Made by a program: the position numbers and the translations under genes
The notes under the pieces: model-generated
What the model saw: the letters and a program-made list of their open reading frames with translations, nothing else
What the model was told of the DNA's origin: nothing
Databases searched by the model: none
In this document: positions 49,640-58,917 of the stretch, one piece after another
Layout of the letters: the number at the start of each line of letters is the position of its first letter
Numbering within the stretch: the stretch's first letter is position 1
From: Phycisphaerales bacterium
GTDB taxonomy: Bacteria; Planctomycetota; Phycisphaerae; Phycisphaerales; SM1A02
Length of the DNA stretch: 64,000 bases
Reading direction: 5' to 3'
NCBI GenBank assembly: GCA_029260575.1
Contig: JAJDDB010000016.1
Coordinates: forward strand, 186,001-250,000

Positions 49640-51028
49640 ATGCACTCGTCCGTTCAGAGTACCAATCAACACGTTGCCGAAACGCGCGAACAAATGCTAG
49701 CAGGCATGGCGTGTGTGGACACATCCGGCAACCCGCGCATACCGGTCCTCATGGAGATGGTTGGCGCGCTCAGCAGAGCTGGCAAACCCCAGGAAGTGCT
49801 ACGCGAGTTTGCCAAAGGCCTGAATAAACTGCAGCGGAACGACGGGTTCATTTCCATCTCCACCCGCGATCTGCCGCCGGGCCACTATCGAATCACCCGT
49901 CAACTGCTCGGGGGCACCCCTGACAAAATCGACTCAACAGATCCCTGGCACGACCGCAATGAGATTCCCGTACACAGCGGTGGATTCATCGGCGAGATTA
50001 TTCGCCAGGCATATCCCGAATTGATTCATCACCTGAATATCAAGAATGACCAGGTGCTTGGCAACGCTCTTGAAGAGTTCGGCTCGCTCATTGCGGTGCC
50101 ACTGTTCGACAACGGCGAACCGCTGAACTGGTCCATTTCACTCCGCCGTAATGCGGAGGGCTATACCGTTGAACAACTCGAAGATGCAATTCTGCGCAAC
50201 AACCTTGTCGGCTCGACCGTACGCAATGTCCTTGCGGCTGAAGAAATCGCAAAGGCGCATGACACGATTCGCCGGGAGATGCATCGCATTGCAGATATTC
50301 AACGCGCATTACTCCCGGAAACTATGCCGGAGATTACAGATCTCTCCATCGCTGCAAGCTATGAAACGTTTGATTCAGCAGGTGGCGACTATTACGACTT
50401 TCTTCCACTTGGCCGACTGGCCGATGGTCGCCCCGATCCCGATGCGCCGTGGTGTCTTTTAATTGCTGATGCATCCGGCCACGGACCTGCCGCTGCGGTT
50501 GTGATGGCAATGTTGCACGCAATCCTGCATGCCTATCCCTACGTGGCCGATTCACCGGGGCAGGTTCTGCAACATGCAAATGAACAATTGTGCGCCAAGC
50601 GCATCGAAGGAACATTCGTTACTGCGTTCATGGCGATCTATCACCCGACAACTCGACAATTGGTATACGCACGGGCCGGTCACAACCCGCCGCTGATCAA
50701 GAATGCCGGCCCCGGCGGATCTGTGCGCCGCCTCGAAGCTGTCGGCGGAATTCCGCTGGGTGTTATGAATGACATTGAGTACGAAGACGCGGCTGTCATC
50801 ATCGAACCCGGCCAGTCGTTGGTGCTTTACACCGATGGCATCACCGAAGCGATGGATTCCGATGGCGTGATGTTCGGCATCGAAGGCATCGAGCGCGCGC
50901 TCATCACCTGCACAGGTGAACCGACATGCGTTGTCGGCTCCGTCGGCAATGCACTCAAAGAACACGAAGCAGGCATCCGTCCCAGCGATGATCAAACGCT
51001 TGTTGTCGCCCGAGTTTTTGACGGGTAA
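49640..51028 (+). CDS. GAF-domain SpoIIE-type Ser phosphatase
   Basis: About 462 residues from ATG 49640, which has AGGAG 6 bases upstream; the longer frame has no such support. Residues about 25-195 are GAF-like (GNPRIPVLMEMVGALSRAGKPQEVLREF, then FGSLIAVPLFDNGEPLNWSISLRR). Residues about 235-460 are a PPM phosphatase: QRALLPE, GGDYYDFLPL, LIADASGHGPAAAVVMAMLHA, AGHNPPLI and YTDGITEAMD with SDDQTLVV. The Asp residues of the two-metal site are present. It likely dephosphorylates a STAS protein, as in RsbU/RsbP systems. A STAS gene lies at 31931. Confidence 0.93.
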   Translation: MHSSVQSTNQHVAETREQMLAGMACVDTSGNPRIPVLMEMVGALSRAGKPQEVLREFAKGLNKLQRNDGFISISTRDLPPGHYRITRQLLGGTPDKIDSTDPWHDRNEIPVHSGGFIGEIIRQAYPELIHHLNIKNDQVLGNALEEFGSLIAVPLFDNGEPLNWSISLRRNAEGYTVEQLEDAILRNNLVGSTVRNVLAAEEIAKAHDTIRREMHRIADIQRALLPETMPEITDLSIAASYETFDSAGGDYYDFLPLGRLADGRPDPDAPWCLLIADASGHGPAAAVVMAMLHAILHAYPYVADSPGQVLQHANEQLCAKRIEGTFVTAFMAIYHPTTRQLVYARAGHNPPLIKNAGPGGSVRRLEAVGGIPLGVMNDIEYEDAAVIIEPGQSLVLYTDGITEAMDSDGVMFGIEGIERALITCTGEPTCVVGSVGNALKEHEAGIRPSDDQTLVVARVFDG

Positions 51029-51036
51029 CAGAGTTT

Positions 51037-52035
<999 letters not shown>

Positions 52036-52044
52036 AACACCGCG

Positions 52045-52050
52045 ATTGTA
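52045..52050 (-). promoter_or_regulatory. -10-like element close to the epimerase start
   Basis: TACAAT on the minus strand (ATTGTA at 52045-52050, in CTACAAT) ends 9 bases before the GTG at 52035. Confidence 0.5.
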
Positions 52051-52100
52051 GCGGTGCGGTGCGATAGCCCGAGATCATGCTGCGGAAGTTCGCTTCTGGT

Positions 52101-52640
52101 CTATTCCGGCTGAAACGTCTCATCGGTCGCCCCGACGAATTCAGTCTCATCGATCGGCGGCTGATAGTTCGGTGTCGGCGGCTCGACACGCAAGCGCCAC
52201 TGCCGGCTGCTCGCAACCTCGTACCCCTTGCCGAATTTCTGCTTGAATCGCACTGTTTCCAGTTCATGCAAGCCGTCAGAACGGGGGACGATGACATCGA
52301 CTTCCGCTTCGGGCCCGCGCGATCGGATTGCGGTCACGTGATACCCGCGACTGTCCCCGTAATGCATCGGCCGACCGCCGTTGAGCTTTTTCTGCACCAA
52401 CTCATAGGTTCGCATCGGCATGCCTGCGGGCAGGTTGTAGACCAGCTCCGGCATCGCAGCATGTTCATCGTGTACATACAGCAAGGCCCTGGCCATGAGC
52501 GTCGGCATCGGCTCAAAGGTGGGATTCACGAGCTTTGCCGTGTGCTCAATAGGCGGGTACGTCGCCCAGGGGGCGCACCCCGCTGCGACTGCGAGGCCAC
52601 CAGCGAGCAACAGTGAGGTAATGATGAATCGTTTGCCCAT
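52101..52640 (-). CDS. hypothetical lipoprotein
   Basis: About 179 residues from the ATG at 52640, with GGAGGG about 8 bases upstream. The lipobox is AVAAGC (ITSLLLAGGLAVAAGC). The mature protein starts APWATYPPIEHTAKLVNPTFEPMPTLMARALLYVHD and continues with strands such as GYHVTAIRSRGPEAEVDVIVPR and YEVASSRQWRLRVEPPTPNY. It is secreted to the outer membrane or periplasm. The family is not recognised. Confidence 0.78.
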   Translation of the reverse strand: MGKRFIITSLLLAGGLAVAAGCAPWATYPPIEHTAKLVNPTFEPMPTLMARALLYVHDEHAAMPELVYNLPAGMPMRTYELVQKKLNGGRPMHYGDSRGYHVTAIRSRGPEAEVDVIVPRSDGLHELETVRFKQKFGKGYEVASSRQWRLRVEPPTPNYQPPIDETEFVGATDETFQPE

Positions 52641-52801
52641 TGTTGAATCCCTCCAATGCATCAGCGATCGACGTACGTGCATCGACCGCTGACAGAGTCT
52701 ATCCACAGAATGCTGCCTGCGGTTCGCTGCGGCGGCTATTGTTCGGTTGTCCAGAAACCGCTCGTATGGTCGGTCACACACCCGGCTGGAGGCTCGAAGC
52801 A

Positions 52802-53413
52802 GTGAACCGCAAACGGATCATCGTCGGCATCAGTGGCGCCAGCGGCGCGCTCTACGCCACGCGCGTGCTGGAGCTGCTCGCAGAGGCCGATGTCGAGATC
52901 CACCTGACCGTCACCAAATATGGCAGGCGGCTGCTGGCTGATGAACTGAACATCACCCGCATCGACGCAGAAGAATTGACCGGCGGGCGCGGCCACCTAT
53001 TGAGCATTCACAACGATGCGGATATCGGTGCTGCGATTGCTTCCGGTTCGTTTCAGCACAACGCCATGATTGTCGTTCCGTGTTCGAGCAATACGCTCGG
53101 CGCGGTGGCATCGGGTATTTCCCACAATCTTCTGCAACGCGCCGCAGCAGTCACGCTCAAGGAGCGCAGGCGACTGGTGCTTGCCTACCGCGAATCTCCA
53201 GCCGGTCATATTGATCTGTTGAACATGCAGCGGCTCAGTGATGCGGGAGCCATCATCGCGCCCGCATCGCCCGGATTTTATCTACAGCCGAAAACGATTG
53301 GCGACCTTGTCGATTTCATGGCGGGCAAACTGCTGGATCTGGTTTCGGTGCCGCACTCGCTGGACACGCGCTGGGATGAACACCTCGCAGCACAGCAGCC
53401 GTTTGATGAGTAA
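52802..53413 (+). CDS. ubiX: flavin prenyltransferase UbiX
   Basis: About 203 residues from a GTG at 52802 preceded by GGAGG (52788-52792); ATG 52766 is an alternative with no such site. It makes prenyl-FMN, the cofactor of UbiD-type decarboxylases. Motifs are RIIVGISGASGALYATRVLELL, LTVTKYGRRLL, VPCSSNTLGAVASGISHNLLQRAA and LVLAYRESPAGHIDLLNMQRLSDAGAIIAPASPGFY. No ubiD gene is in the window. A terminator follows. Confidence 0.96.
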   Translation: MNRKRIIVGISGASGALYATRVLELLAEADVEIHLTVTKYGRRLLADELNITRIDAEELTGGRGHLLSIHNDADIGAAIASGSFQHNAMIVVPCSSNTLGAVASGISHNLLQRAAAVTLKERRRLVLAYRESPAGHIDLLNMQRLSDAGAIIAPASPGFYLQPKTIGDLVDFMAGKLLDLVSVPHSLDTRWDEHLAAQQPFDE

Positions 53414-53447
53414 ACGCGATCATGCGAATTCGAATCGCACATGACAT

Positions 53448-53478
53448 AAGCCCCGTAAAGGTTTTTTCGGGGTTTTTC
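53448..53478 (+). terminator. rho-independent terminator
   Basis: A short stem AAGCCCCG / CGGGGTTTT (core 53451-53455 with 53468-53472) is followed by a U-run (TTTTTCC). It lies about 35 bases beyond the ubiX stop. Confidence 0.75.
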
Positions 53479-53506
53479 CTTTGTGTGTTCGCATTGATAT
53501 ACAAGC

Positions 53507-53512
53507 TATCAT
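53507..53512 (+). promoter_or_regulatory. -10-like element close to the rmuC start
   Basis: TATCAT ends 6 bases before the ATG at 53519, with no Shine-Dalgarno sequence. Confidence 0.45.
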
Positions 53513-53518
53513 GCCCAC

Positions 53519-54913
53519 ATGGATTTCCTGAGCCTTGCGATCGGCGCGATCATCGGCATTCTGCTCGGCAGCGCAGCCGCTGCGGCGCTGTTTATCAGCA
53601 AGCGCTCGCAACTGCAAAGCGATCTCGACACGCAGCGCATGCGTACGCAGATGCTTGATCAACAGCTTCAGCAACGCAGCACAGAGTTTGAACAACTTCG
53701 CGCGCAGCTCGATGCCATCAGCACACAACGCGAGACCGCTCTGCAGAAACTCGCAGGACAGGAAGAAAAACTCAAAGCCTTTGAAACCGCTGAGATGCGC
53801 CTCAAAGAATCATTCCAGGCAATGGGCGCGCAGGCGCTCAAGCACAATTCAGATGAGTTTCTCAAGATAGCCCGGCAGCAATTCGAAACACTGCTGAATT
53901 CATCCAAAGGCGATCTCGACAAGAAGCAGCAGGCAATCGATTCCATCGTCAAACCGATCCGCGAATTGCTCGACAAGCAGAACGTGAAACTCACCGAGAT
54001 CGAAAAACAACGCGAAGCTGACAAGACCGGCCTGCAGAAGCATCTTGAACTCATCGCACAGGCGCATGAGAAACTCGGCCGGGAAACCGGCCGGCTCGTC
54101 AACGCGTTGCGAAAGTCGCATCACCGCGGCAGGTGGGGTGAACTGCAACTGCGCAATGCTGTCGAATTGGCGGGAATGACAAACTATTGCGACTTCTTCG
54201 AGCAGCGCACCGCAGATGACAGTGACAGCCGCCTGCGGCCGGACATGATCGTGCGCCTGCCCGGCGGCGGCCAGATCATTGTCGATTCCAAAGTCGCGCT
54301 CGAAGGATATCTCAACGCCATAGAACCCGACGCCGATCACGACTACAGCATGCAGCAGCACGTTCGACACATCGAAACGCATGTTCGACAGTTGTCGCAA
54401 AAGGCGTATTGGGATCAATTCGAGAAGACACCGCAACTTGTGATTCTGTTTATGCCTTTGGAATCAGCGCTGACCGCCGCGCTTGACCGCAGCCCGGATC
54501 TGCACACGAACGCAATGAAACAACACGTGCTCATTGCGACGCCGACGCTCCTAATCGCGCTGCTTCGTGCGGTTGCATACGGTTGGCAGCAACAGGCGCT
54601 GGCGGACAACGCCCGCGAAATCGCTGAGCAGGGTCGCGCACTGTACGATCGCCTTTCAACATTCGTTCGACATCTCGAAAAAGTCGGGAAAAATCTCGAT
54701 AAAAGCGTCGGTTCCTTCAACGATGCCGTCGGTTCGCTTGAACGCATGGTGCTGCCTGCGGCGCGCAAGCTCAAGGAACTGCGCGCGACAAATGAAGATG
54801 AAGTCGACGCACCGCCGATCATCGAGATCGAATCACGTGACATTACTTCCGCTGAACTCAAGCCGTCATTGCTCGAATCCGATCACGCAGCGACGTCACC
54901 GACTCACGGTTGA
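53519..54913 (+). CDS. rmuC: RmuC family DNA recombination protein
   Basis: 464 residues. RmuC proteins limit inversions and recombination at short repeats and have a nuclease-like fold. An N-terminal membrane anchor (about 4-26, FLSLAIGAIIGILLGSAAAAALF) is followed by a long coiled coil to about residue 185. The conserved core runs HHRGRWGELQLRNAVELAGMTNYCDFFEQ, RPDMIVRLPGGGQIIVDSKVAL, YWDQFEKTPQLVILFMPLES and IATPTLLIALLRAVAYGWQQ. The acidic and Lys residues of the nuclease motif (DMIV, VDSK) are present. Confidence 0.95.
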   Translation: MDFLSLAIGAIIGILLGSAAAAALFISKRSQLQSDLDTQRMRTQMLDQQLQQRSTEFEQLRAQLDAISTQRETALQKLAGQEEKLKAFETAEMRLKESFQAMGAQALKHNSDEFLKIARQQFETLLNSSKGDLDKKQQAIDSIVKPIRELLDKQNVKLTEIEKQREADKTGLQKHLELIAQAHEKLGRETGRLVNALRKSHHRGRWGELQLRNAVELAGMTNYCDFFEQRTADDSDSRLRPDMIVRLPGGGQIIVDSKVALEGYLNAIEPDADHDYSMQQHVRHIETHVRQLSQKAYWDQFEKTPQLVILFMPLESALTAALDRSPDLHTNAMKQHVLIATPTLLIALLRAVAYGWQQQALADNAREIAEQGRALYDRLSTFVRHLEKVGKNLDKSVGSFNDAVGSLERMVLPAARKLKELRATNEDEVDAPPIIEIESRDITSAELKPSLLESDHAATSPTHG

Positions 54914-56553
54914 TACAGCACCGATGCCACCGTTGTGTCATCCGCCAGAGCCTGTCCGCCGGCAAATGCTTTGACGGCTGCCAGCGCGGACTCGACATCT
55001 TGAACCTCATCGCCACTCGCGTTGACGATGTCGAGCAAACGATCATTGCCGAAGAACTCACCTTCCGGCGACTGCTGTTCGATGACACCGTCGCTGTACA
55101 GCACCAGTCGATCGCCTTTGCTCACGTTCAGTGTTTCGATTTCGTATTCGAATTCGGAATCGATTCCAACGAGCAAACCGCCCGTATGTTCAACAAACAT
55201 CGCGCTGCCGTTGGCCGGCTTATGAATCCAGTGGCCGTGCCCTGCATCGACATATTGCAACACGCCGGTTTCGGATTCGAATACACCGACCCACATGGTG
55301 ATAAAGCGATTGGCAGCTGAGCGTGCTGAAACATACCGATTGACTTCGATGATCGCTTCAGCAAGGTCCCGGTGTTTGCGCAGGGCTGAGTGCAAGTGCG
55401 ACTGGGCTGCTGCCATGAGCACCGCAGCGCCGGCGCCTTCGCCAGCCACATCACCGATGCACACCGCGGTTCGACCGTCGCCGAGTTCCTGAATATCAAA
55501 CAGATCGCCTGCGACGAAACTGCCGGGGTGGGTTCGCAAGGCGTAACGGATACTCCCACTGGTTCCCTGCTCAGCCGGCATAATGAGTTGCTGGGCCTGC
55601 CGGGCTGCTGCAAGTTCACCCTCGATCCTCTGTTGGCGGCTCTGCAACGCAATGTGCTTGATATTGGACAGCGCCAAACCGCACAAACGCGCGATTGCCT
55701 GACAGAACGCTGCAGCGTCTTCTTCGATCGGCGCGGATCGATCACGAACATCCAGATAGAGATACGACACAACCGTGCCGCCGATCATGATCGGTGCACA
55801 CAACGCTTGGGTGATGTGCAGATCCACAATGCTTTGGCCGGTCACCATCGCTTCGCCAGTCATGCGCACGAGTTCGCCCGACGCCGCTGCATGCACAAGC
55901 GACCTGCTGAACGATGCGTTTGAGACATCACTGCCGCGATCATCGTGATAGCCGACGACAATCAGTTCACTTTCTGTGCCGGTGGGCTTGAGCATTGCAG
56001 CCCGTTGATATCCGGTACCTGATAACGCGGATCTGAGCGATTCCTCAGCCAACGCGTCTTCATCGGTCGCGCTGTTGATCTGTTCAGCACAATCCAGAAG
56101 GACTTGCAGCCGATGCTGAGCCATATTCTCAAGCTCATGCCTGGCGACCTTCTGCACCCTGCGGTCTTCGCCTTCCGAGTAGTCATCGGTGGTGTTTACA
56201 AACGACGCTGCGGTTGAGCTGACCCCGACGCGCAGCGTCCAGGGCCCGACATGGATCAGATCGCCTTCATCAATCAGAACCTGCACGCCGGCTTCTATTG
56301 CGGTGCCGTTGACCAGAACGCCATGCCGGGAGTTCAAATCCGTCAGCAACCACCGACCGCCGGCAAGCGCTATCGACGCATGCCGCCGGGAGACCGTCGG
56401 ATCAGCCAGGACCACGGTTGCCTCGCGGCTCCGGCCCAGGACCGTCAGTTCATTGGTTTTGACCGTGATCGGCTTGAGCGGCGGCCCGGCCACAGGCACC
56501 AGCAGCAGTGGGCTTGCAATTGCTGTTCGACTCTTGCCCGTGTTCACCGGCAT
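54904..56553 (-). CDS. FHA-GAF-SpoIIE Ser phosphatase
   Basis: 549 residues from ATG 56553, with GAGGT directly upstream. The FHA domain (about 30-110) has VLGRSREATVVLADPTVSRRHASIAL and LTDLNSRHGVLVNG, so it can bind phosphothreonine. A GAF-like domain is at about 150-310 (LQVLLDCAEQINSATDEDALAEESLRSAL). The SpoIIE/PPM phosphatase fills the rest: QLIMPAE, FVAGDLFDIQEL, CIGDVAGEGAGAAVLMAAAQSHLH, DAGHGHW and LYSDGVIEQQ. The FHA links it to Ser/Thr kinases of the window type. It overlaps the rmuC gene end by 10 bases, on opposite strands. Confidence 0.95.
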   Translation of the reverse strand: MPVNTGKSRTAIASPLLLVPVAGPPLKPITVKTNELTVLGRSREATVVLADPTVSRRHASIALAGGRWLLTDLNSRHGVLVNGTAIEAGVQVLIDEGDLIHVGPWTLRVGVSSTAASFVNTTDDYSEGEDRRVQKVARHELENMAQHRLQVLLDCAEQINSATDEDALAEESLRSALSGTGYQRAAMLKPTGTESELIVVGYHDDRGSDVSNASFSRSLVHAAASGELVRMTGEAMVTGQSIVDLHITQALCAPIMIGGTVVSYLYLDVRDRSAPIEEDAAAFCQAIARLCGLALSNIKHIALQSRQQRIEGELAAARQAQQLIMPAEQGTSGSIRYALRTHPGSFVAGDLFDIQELGDGRTAVCIGDVAGEGAGAAVLMAAAQSHLHSALRKHRDLAEAIIEVNRYVSARSAANRFITMWVGVFESETGVLQYVDAGHGHWIHKPANGSAMFVEHTGGLLVGIDSEFEYEIETLNVSKGDRLVLYSDGVIEQQSPEGEFFGNDRLLDIVNASGDEVQDVESALAAVKAFAGGQALADDTTVASVLYQP

Positions 56554-56665
56554 ACCTCGCAAACCTGCTCAAGCCTGTTTGATGACCCATCCGGGTGTCT
56601 GTTCTAGCACAACAAGGCGTGGCCAGCGAGAGCAATAATCACCGGCCGGACCGACTTGCTGCCGA

Positions 56666-56671
56666 TATACT
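56666..56671 (+). promoter_or_regulatory. -10-like element close to the small lipoprotein start
   Basis: TATACT (in GATATACT) ends 10 bases before the ATG at 56682. No ribosome binding site is present. Confidence 0.45.
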
Positions 56672-56681
56672 CACTGCTCTG

Positions 56682-56900
56682 ATGCCCAGACGTCGAATCA
56701 AAGCACTGGTTGTTCTTGCGGTCGCCGGCCTGTTGCTCGCGCCGCTCGGCTGTCAGCGCGGGCTCTTCCCCAAGAATTCACCGCGCACGCAGTTCGATTC
56801 CTACAACCACATGCGTGGCCGATATACGCCGCTGGAAGAGCCGGATGTCTTCGGCAATCCGCAACCCGCGCTCCGCGCCCGCCTGGGTCGCGACTATTAA
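56682..56900 (+). CDS. small lipoprotein
   Basis: 72 residues. A basic start (PRRRIKALVVLAVAGLLLAPLGC) gives a lipobox LAPLGC near residue 24. The mature part is short (about 49 residues) and ends VFGNPQPALRARLGRDY. Its length and lipobox indicate a small outer-membrane or periplasmic lipoprotein of planctomycetal type. No function is recognised. Confidence 0.72.
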   Translation: MPRRRIKALVVLAVAGLLLAPLGCQRGLFPKNSPRTQFDSYNHMRGRYTPLEEPDVFGNPQPALRARLGRDY

Positions 56901-57082
56901 TCCAGGTGTTTGCGGCATACGAATTCACGGAACAACTGAACGTCCGATACCACGGGCAATTTCTCCCGCGGTGGAAAAACTGCCGAAGGTGAATGTTTTT
57001 GACACGTTGCATCCGATACCACGTTTAGTCTTCTCCTGAGCACAATGTGGCGTCGAACGGAACTCGACAATCCCGAACACCG

Positions 57083-57730
57083 ATGACCCGGCTGAGCCGG
57101 CGTACGCAGATCGTATGGATCAGCTTCGTCGCCTCGATGACACTGGTCGTCGGCCTTCTTGCGCTGAGCCGTAATTCCACGCCCGGCGGATTTCTCGCTG
57201 CGTCTGTCACGACCTTTGGCGAGGACGCATCGCAGCATCTGAACCCGATCTACGACATCAAAGCTCCTCTCGACCAGCAACGCTGGACCGGAATCGTGAT
57301 CCATCATCTCGGCGAGCCGGCAGGGGATGCTGATTATGTACACCGTCTTCACCAAAGCTATGGATTCCAGGGGCTCGGATATCACTTCCTGCTCGGCAAC
57401 GGCAACGGCCTCGGCGATGGCGTCATCCACGTCGGTTATCGCTGGAATGAGCAATTGCCCGGTGCACACACAATGGGCGATGCCGGAATCGTCCACAATC
57501 AGCGGTCCATCGGCATCTGCCTGATCGGCAACGGCGATCGCAGAGGATTCACCGACAGCCAGCTTCAGCAGCTCATTTTGCTGGTCCGATCGCTTCAGCA
57601 GCAGTTCGAGATTCCAGCGTCATCCGTGCATTTGCACCGTGAAGTCGCTGCCGGCGCGACCAGCAGTCCCGGCCGGCGATTCCCCGCAGCCCAGTTCCGT
57701 GAACAGCTTCTGAATCCACCCACGCGTTGA
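57083..57730 (+). CDS. PGRP/amidase_2-fold protein, metal site altered
   Basis: About 215 residues from ATG 57083. A membrane anchor lies at about 7-27 (QIVWISFVASMTLVVGLLAL). The N-acetylmuramoyl-L-alanine amidase (PGRP) fold follows: WTGIVIHHLGEP with the first zinc His, LGYHFLLGNGNGLGDGVIHVGYRW, AHTMGDAGIVHNQRSIGICLIGNGD and VHLHREV with the second His. The third zinc ligand, normally Cys in the motif T-x-C-P-G, is Ser here (ATSSPGRRFP). Eukaryotic PGRPs with Ser at this site bind peptidoglycan but do not cut it. This may therefore be a sensor or scaffold. Confidence 0.85.
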   Translation: MTRLSRRTQIVWISFVASMTLVVGLLALSRNSTPGGFLAASVTTFGEDASQHLNPIYDIKAPLDQQRWTGIVIHHLGEPAGDADYVHRLHQSYGFQGLGYHFLLGNGNGLGDGVIHVGYRWNEQLPGAHTMGDAGIVHNQRSIGICLIGNGDRRGFTDSQLQQLILLVRSLQQQFEIPASSVHLHREVAAGATSSPGRRFPAAQFREQLLNPPTR

Positions 57731-57773
57731 TTGCCAAACGGCCTAGGGGTACGCTACGGGTCGTCGTGCGCAC

Positions 57774-57828
57774 CCCTCAGGTTCTGAGGGCAAATTCCTG
57801 ATGCATGAGGGCTGTGCCCTCGGGCATC
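57774..57828 (+). promoter_or_regulatory. two adjacent hairpins in the kinase leader region
   Basis: CCCTCAG (57774-57780) pairs with CTGAGGG (57784-57790). GATGC..GAGGGC (57800-57812) pairs with GCCCTC..GCATC (57816-57828). GAGGGC occurs at 57786 and 57807 and can pair with the single GCCCTC, so exclusive alternative folds are possible. No U-run follows. It may be a terminator of the amidase gene, or a regulatory leader of the kinase at 57939. Confidence 0.4.
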
Positions 57829-57938
57829 CACGTGGTCGATTGGTCCTGATTCGATCAGCAGGGGGGCGTACTCTCATATCTCCGCCTTGAATTCGGTCCA
57901 CGTTCGGATCGACTGGTTCCGGGTTGTCTGCTTTCACC

Positions 57939-58829
57939 ATGTCGTCGCTACCCACCCAACTTGCCGGCTATCGTATCCTCGCACAGGTTGGCGAGGGCGC
58001 TGCATCACAGTTGTTTGCGGTGCAGGACCCGAAGACCAAGCAGGTCTGGGCATTGAAGCTGGTCGAGAAGCACACAGACCGCGATCAGCGCTTCATCGAT
58101 CAGGTGCAGGTGGAATACGACGTCGGGTCGAAGCTCGATCACCCAAACCTTCGGGGTGTCCAGCGCGTCATCAAAGACCGCAAGATGTTCAAGGTATGTG
58201 CCATCAACCTGATTCTGGAGCTTGTCGACGGCACACCCCTGGATCAGCGCCTGCCGGCCTCGCAGATCCATGCTGTGCGCATCTTCCAGCAGATTGCCAA
58301 GGCCATGTCGCACATGCATGGCAGGGGTTTCGTGCATGCGGATATGAAACCCAGCAATGTGCTCATTACTGAAGACGACACCGTAAAAGTTATCGACCTC
58401 GGGCAGGCATGCCGCATCGGAACTGTGAAGAAACGCATTCAGGGCACACCCGGTTACATGGCTCCAGAGCAGGCACATCGCCAAGCCATTACTCCCGCAA
58501 CCGATATCTACAACTTCGGCGCAACGATGTATTGGGTGCTGCTGCGCGAAGTCATTCCGACCGCCATGCCGCCGAAGGACGACACCAACAGCTTGTATTC
58601 AGGTGCGCTTGATGCGGATATGGTCGCGCCACCCGTGCCGCCTGCTGAAAAGAATCCGAAGATTCACCAACTGCTCAGCAAACAGATCATGCACTGCGTC
58701 AAGCTCGATCCGTCTGAGCGGCCAGAGTCCATGGAAGTCGTCGCAAATCGCCTCGAACTCATCGGCGATATGCTCGAGTCCCAGTCCGATGAAGCGCCGA
58801 AATTCGTCGATGACGAAACGAATTTCTAA
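57939..58829 (+). CDS. Ser/Thr protein kinase, non-RD type
   Basis: About 296 residues, kinase domain only, with no membrane segment. The Gly loop is VGEGAASQLFAV, the Lys is in WALKLV, the catalytic loop is VHADMKPSNVLI and the Mg motif is VIDLGQA (DLG in place of DFG). The Arg of HRD is Ala, so it belongs to the non-RD group, which does not need activation-loop phosphorylation. GTPGYMAPEQA is the P+1 loop. The ATG at 57939 is used; a TTG lies five codons earlier. The substrate is unknown. Confidence 0.92.
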   Translation: MSSLPTQLAGYRILAQVGEGAASQLFAVQDPKTKQVWALKLVEKHTDRDQRFIDQVQVEYDVGSKLDHPNLRGVQRVIKDRKMFKVCAINLILELVDGTPLDQRLPASQIHAVRIFQQIAKAMSHMHGRGFVHADMKPSNVLITEDDTVKVIDLGQACRIGTVKKRIQGTPGYMAPEQAHRQAITPATDIYNFGATMYWVLLREVIPTAMPPKDDTNSLYSGALDADMVAPPVPPAEKNPKIHQLLSKQIMHCVKLDPSERPESMEVVANRLELIGDMLESQSDEAPKFVDDETNF

Positions 58830-58903
58830 GCCTCAGCAGCGGACAGGCGGCTTCCGCCGCCAACGTCATCTGACGTAAACAAACACATTTGCTCTCGATT
58901 GCC

Positions 58904-58909
58904 AATAAT
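58904..58909 (+). promoter_or_regulatory. -10-like element close to the pqiA start
   Basis: AATAAT ends 8 bases before the ATG at 58918, with no ribosome binding site. Confidence 0.35.
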
Positions 58910-58917
58910 GATGGCAG

